In this document: in pieces, positions 5,429 to 5,475 of the stretch | Layout: every line of letters starts with the position of its first letter | Numbering within the stretch: position 1 is the first letter of the stretch | From: Bacillota bacterium | GTDB lineage: Bacteria > Bacillota > Clostridia > Christensenellales > Borkfalkiaceae | Assembly (NCBI GenBank): GCA_003343765.1 | Contig: QAKO01000104.1 | Coordinates: 1 to 5,475 of the forward strand | Direction of reading: 5' to 3' | Length of the DNA stretch: 5,475 nucleotides | Notes under the pieces: generated by a model | The model's input: only the letters and a program-made list of their open reading frames with translations | Database searches by the model: none | Told to the model about the DNA's origin: nothing | Made by a program: the position numbers and the translations under genes

Positions 5429-5475
5429 CCCCTTACTCCTTTATCTTTCGTTACTTTTTACTGAAAAATGTATCG
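5429..5475 (-). other. leader of the cluster, or tail of an upstream gene
   Basis: All three minus-strand frames reach stop codons here (TAA at 5458-5460, 5451-5453 and 5441-5443), so an upstream co-directional gene could end in this stretch. No clear promoter is visible in the 47 nt available, so the true operon start may lie outside the window. Confidence 0.4.
5436..5442 (-). promoter_or_regulatory. strong ribosome binding site of the first MBL gene
   Basis: AAAGGAG on the minus strand lies 7 nt before the ATG at 5428, close to the consensus and at a good distance. It fixes the start of this gene and shows that the host uses classical Shine-Dalgarno initiation. Confidence 0.85.

Noticed and set aside
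5429..5475. Promoter upstream of the first MBL gene
   Set aside because: The stretch is AT-rich, but no -35/-10 pair with suitable spacing could be recognised and only 47 nt are available.

Overview
The window holds six protein genes, all on the minus strand and packed head to tail. They read from high to low coordinates as one probable operon. In transcription order they are: a small soluble metallo-beta-lactamase (MBL) fold hydrolase (5428-4808), a divergent Rho-type termination factor (4806-3442), a ROK-family sugar kinase, probably a glucokinase (3434-2472), a patatin-like phospholipase (2479-1676), a membrane-anchored ComEC-type MBL hydrolase (1604-474), and the first 150 codons of chorismate synthase aroC (450 to beyond the left edge). 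The junctions are a 1-nt gap, a 7-nt gap, an 8-nt overlap, a 71-nt gap and a 23-nt gap. No RNA gene, mobile element, CRISPR array or convincing intrinsic terminator was seen.

The organism is most likely a Gram-positive anaerobe of the Clostridia, probably uncultured. The grounds are strong AGGAG-type ribosome binding sites, a firmicute-style zinc-motif ROK glucokinase, a Rho with an N-terminal helical module of the kind seen in Clostridia, and a base composition near 50% GC. This is inference from family resemblance; no taxonomic marker is present. The tetramer GATC is conspicuously frequent across the window.

The genes do not form one obvious pathway. The kinase feeds glycolysis, AroC makes chorismate for aromatic amino acids, the patatin and the two MBL proteins are hydrolases of unknown substrate, and the Rho-like protein would act on RNA or transcription. 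The layout looks like a housekeeping cluster whose genes are coupled by translation.

The item most worth following is the Rho-like protein. It has the Rho architecture and keeps the Walker A lysine, the Walker B aspartate and the likely arginine finger. It has lost the glutamate assigned as catalytic base in E. coli Rho (Glu to Gln), the Rho-specific PKAGKT form of the P-loop, much of the Q-loop, the usual R-loop, the aromatic pair of the primary RNA site and the C-terminal tail. It may be a specialised or ATP-hydrolysis-impaired Rho paralogue. The second item is a perfect 11-bp inverted repeat with a 3-nt loop, formed by the last codons of the ComEC-type gene just upstream of aroC. It has no following T-tract and so does not look like a terminator.
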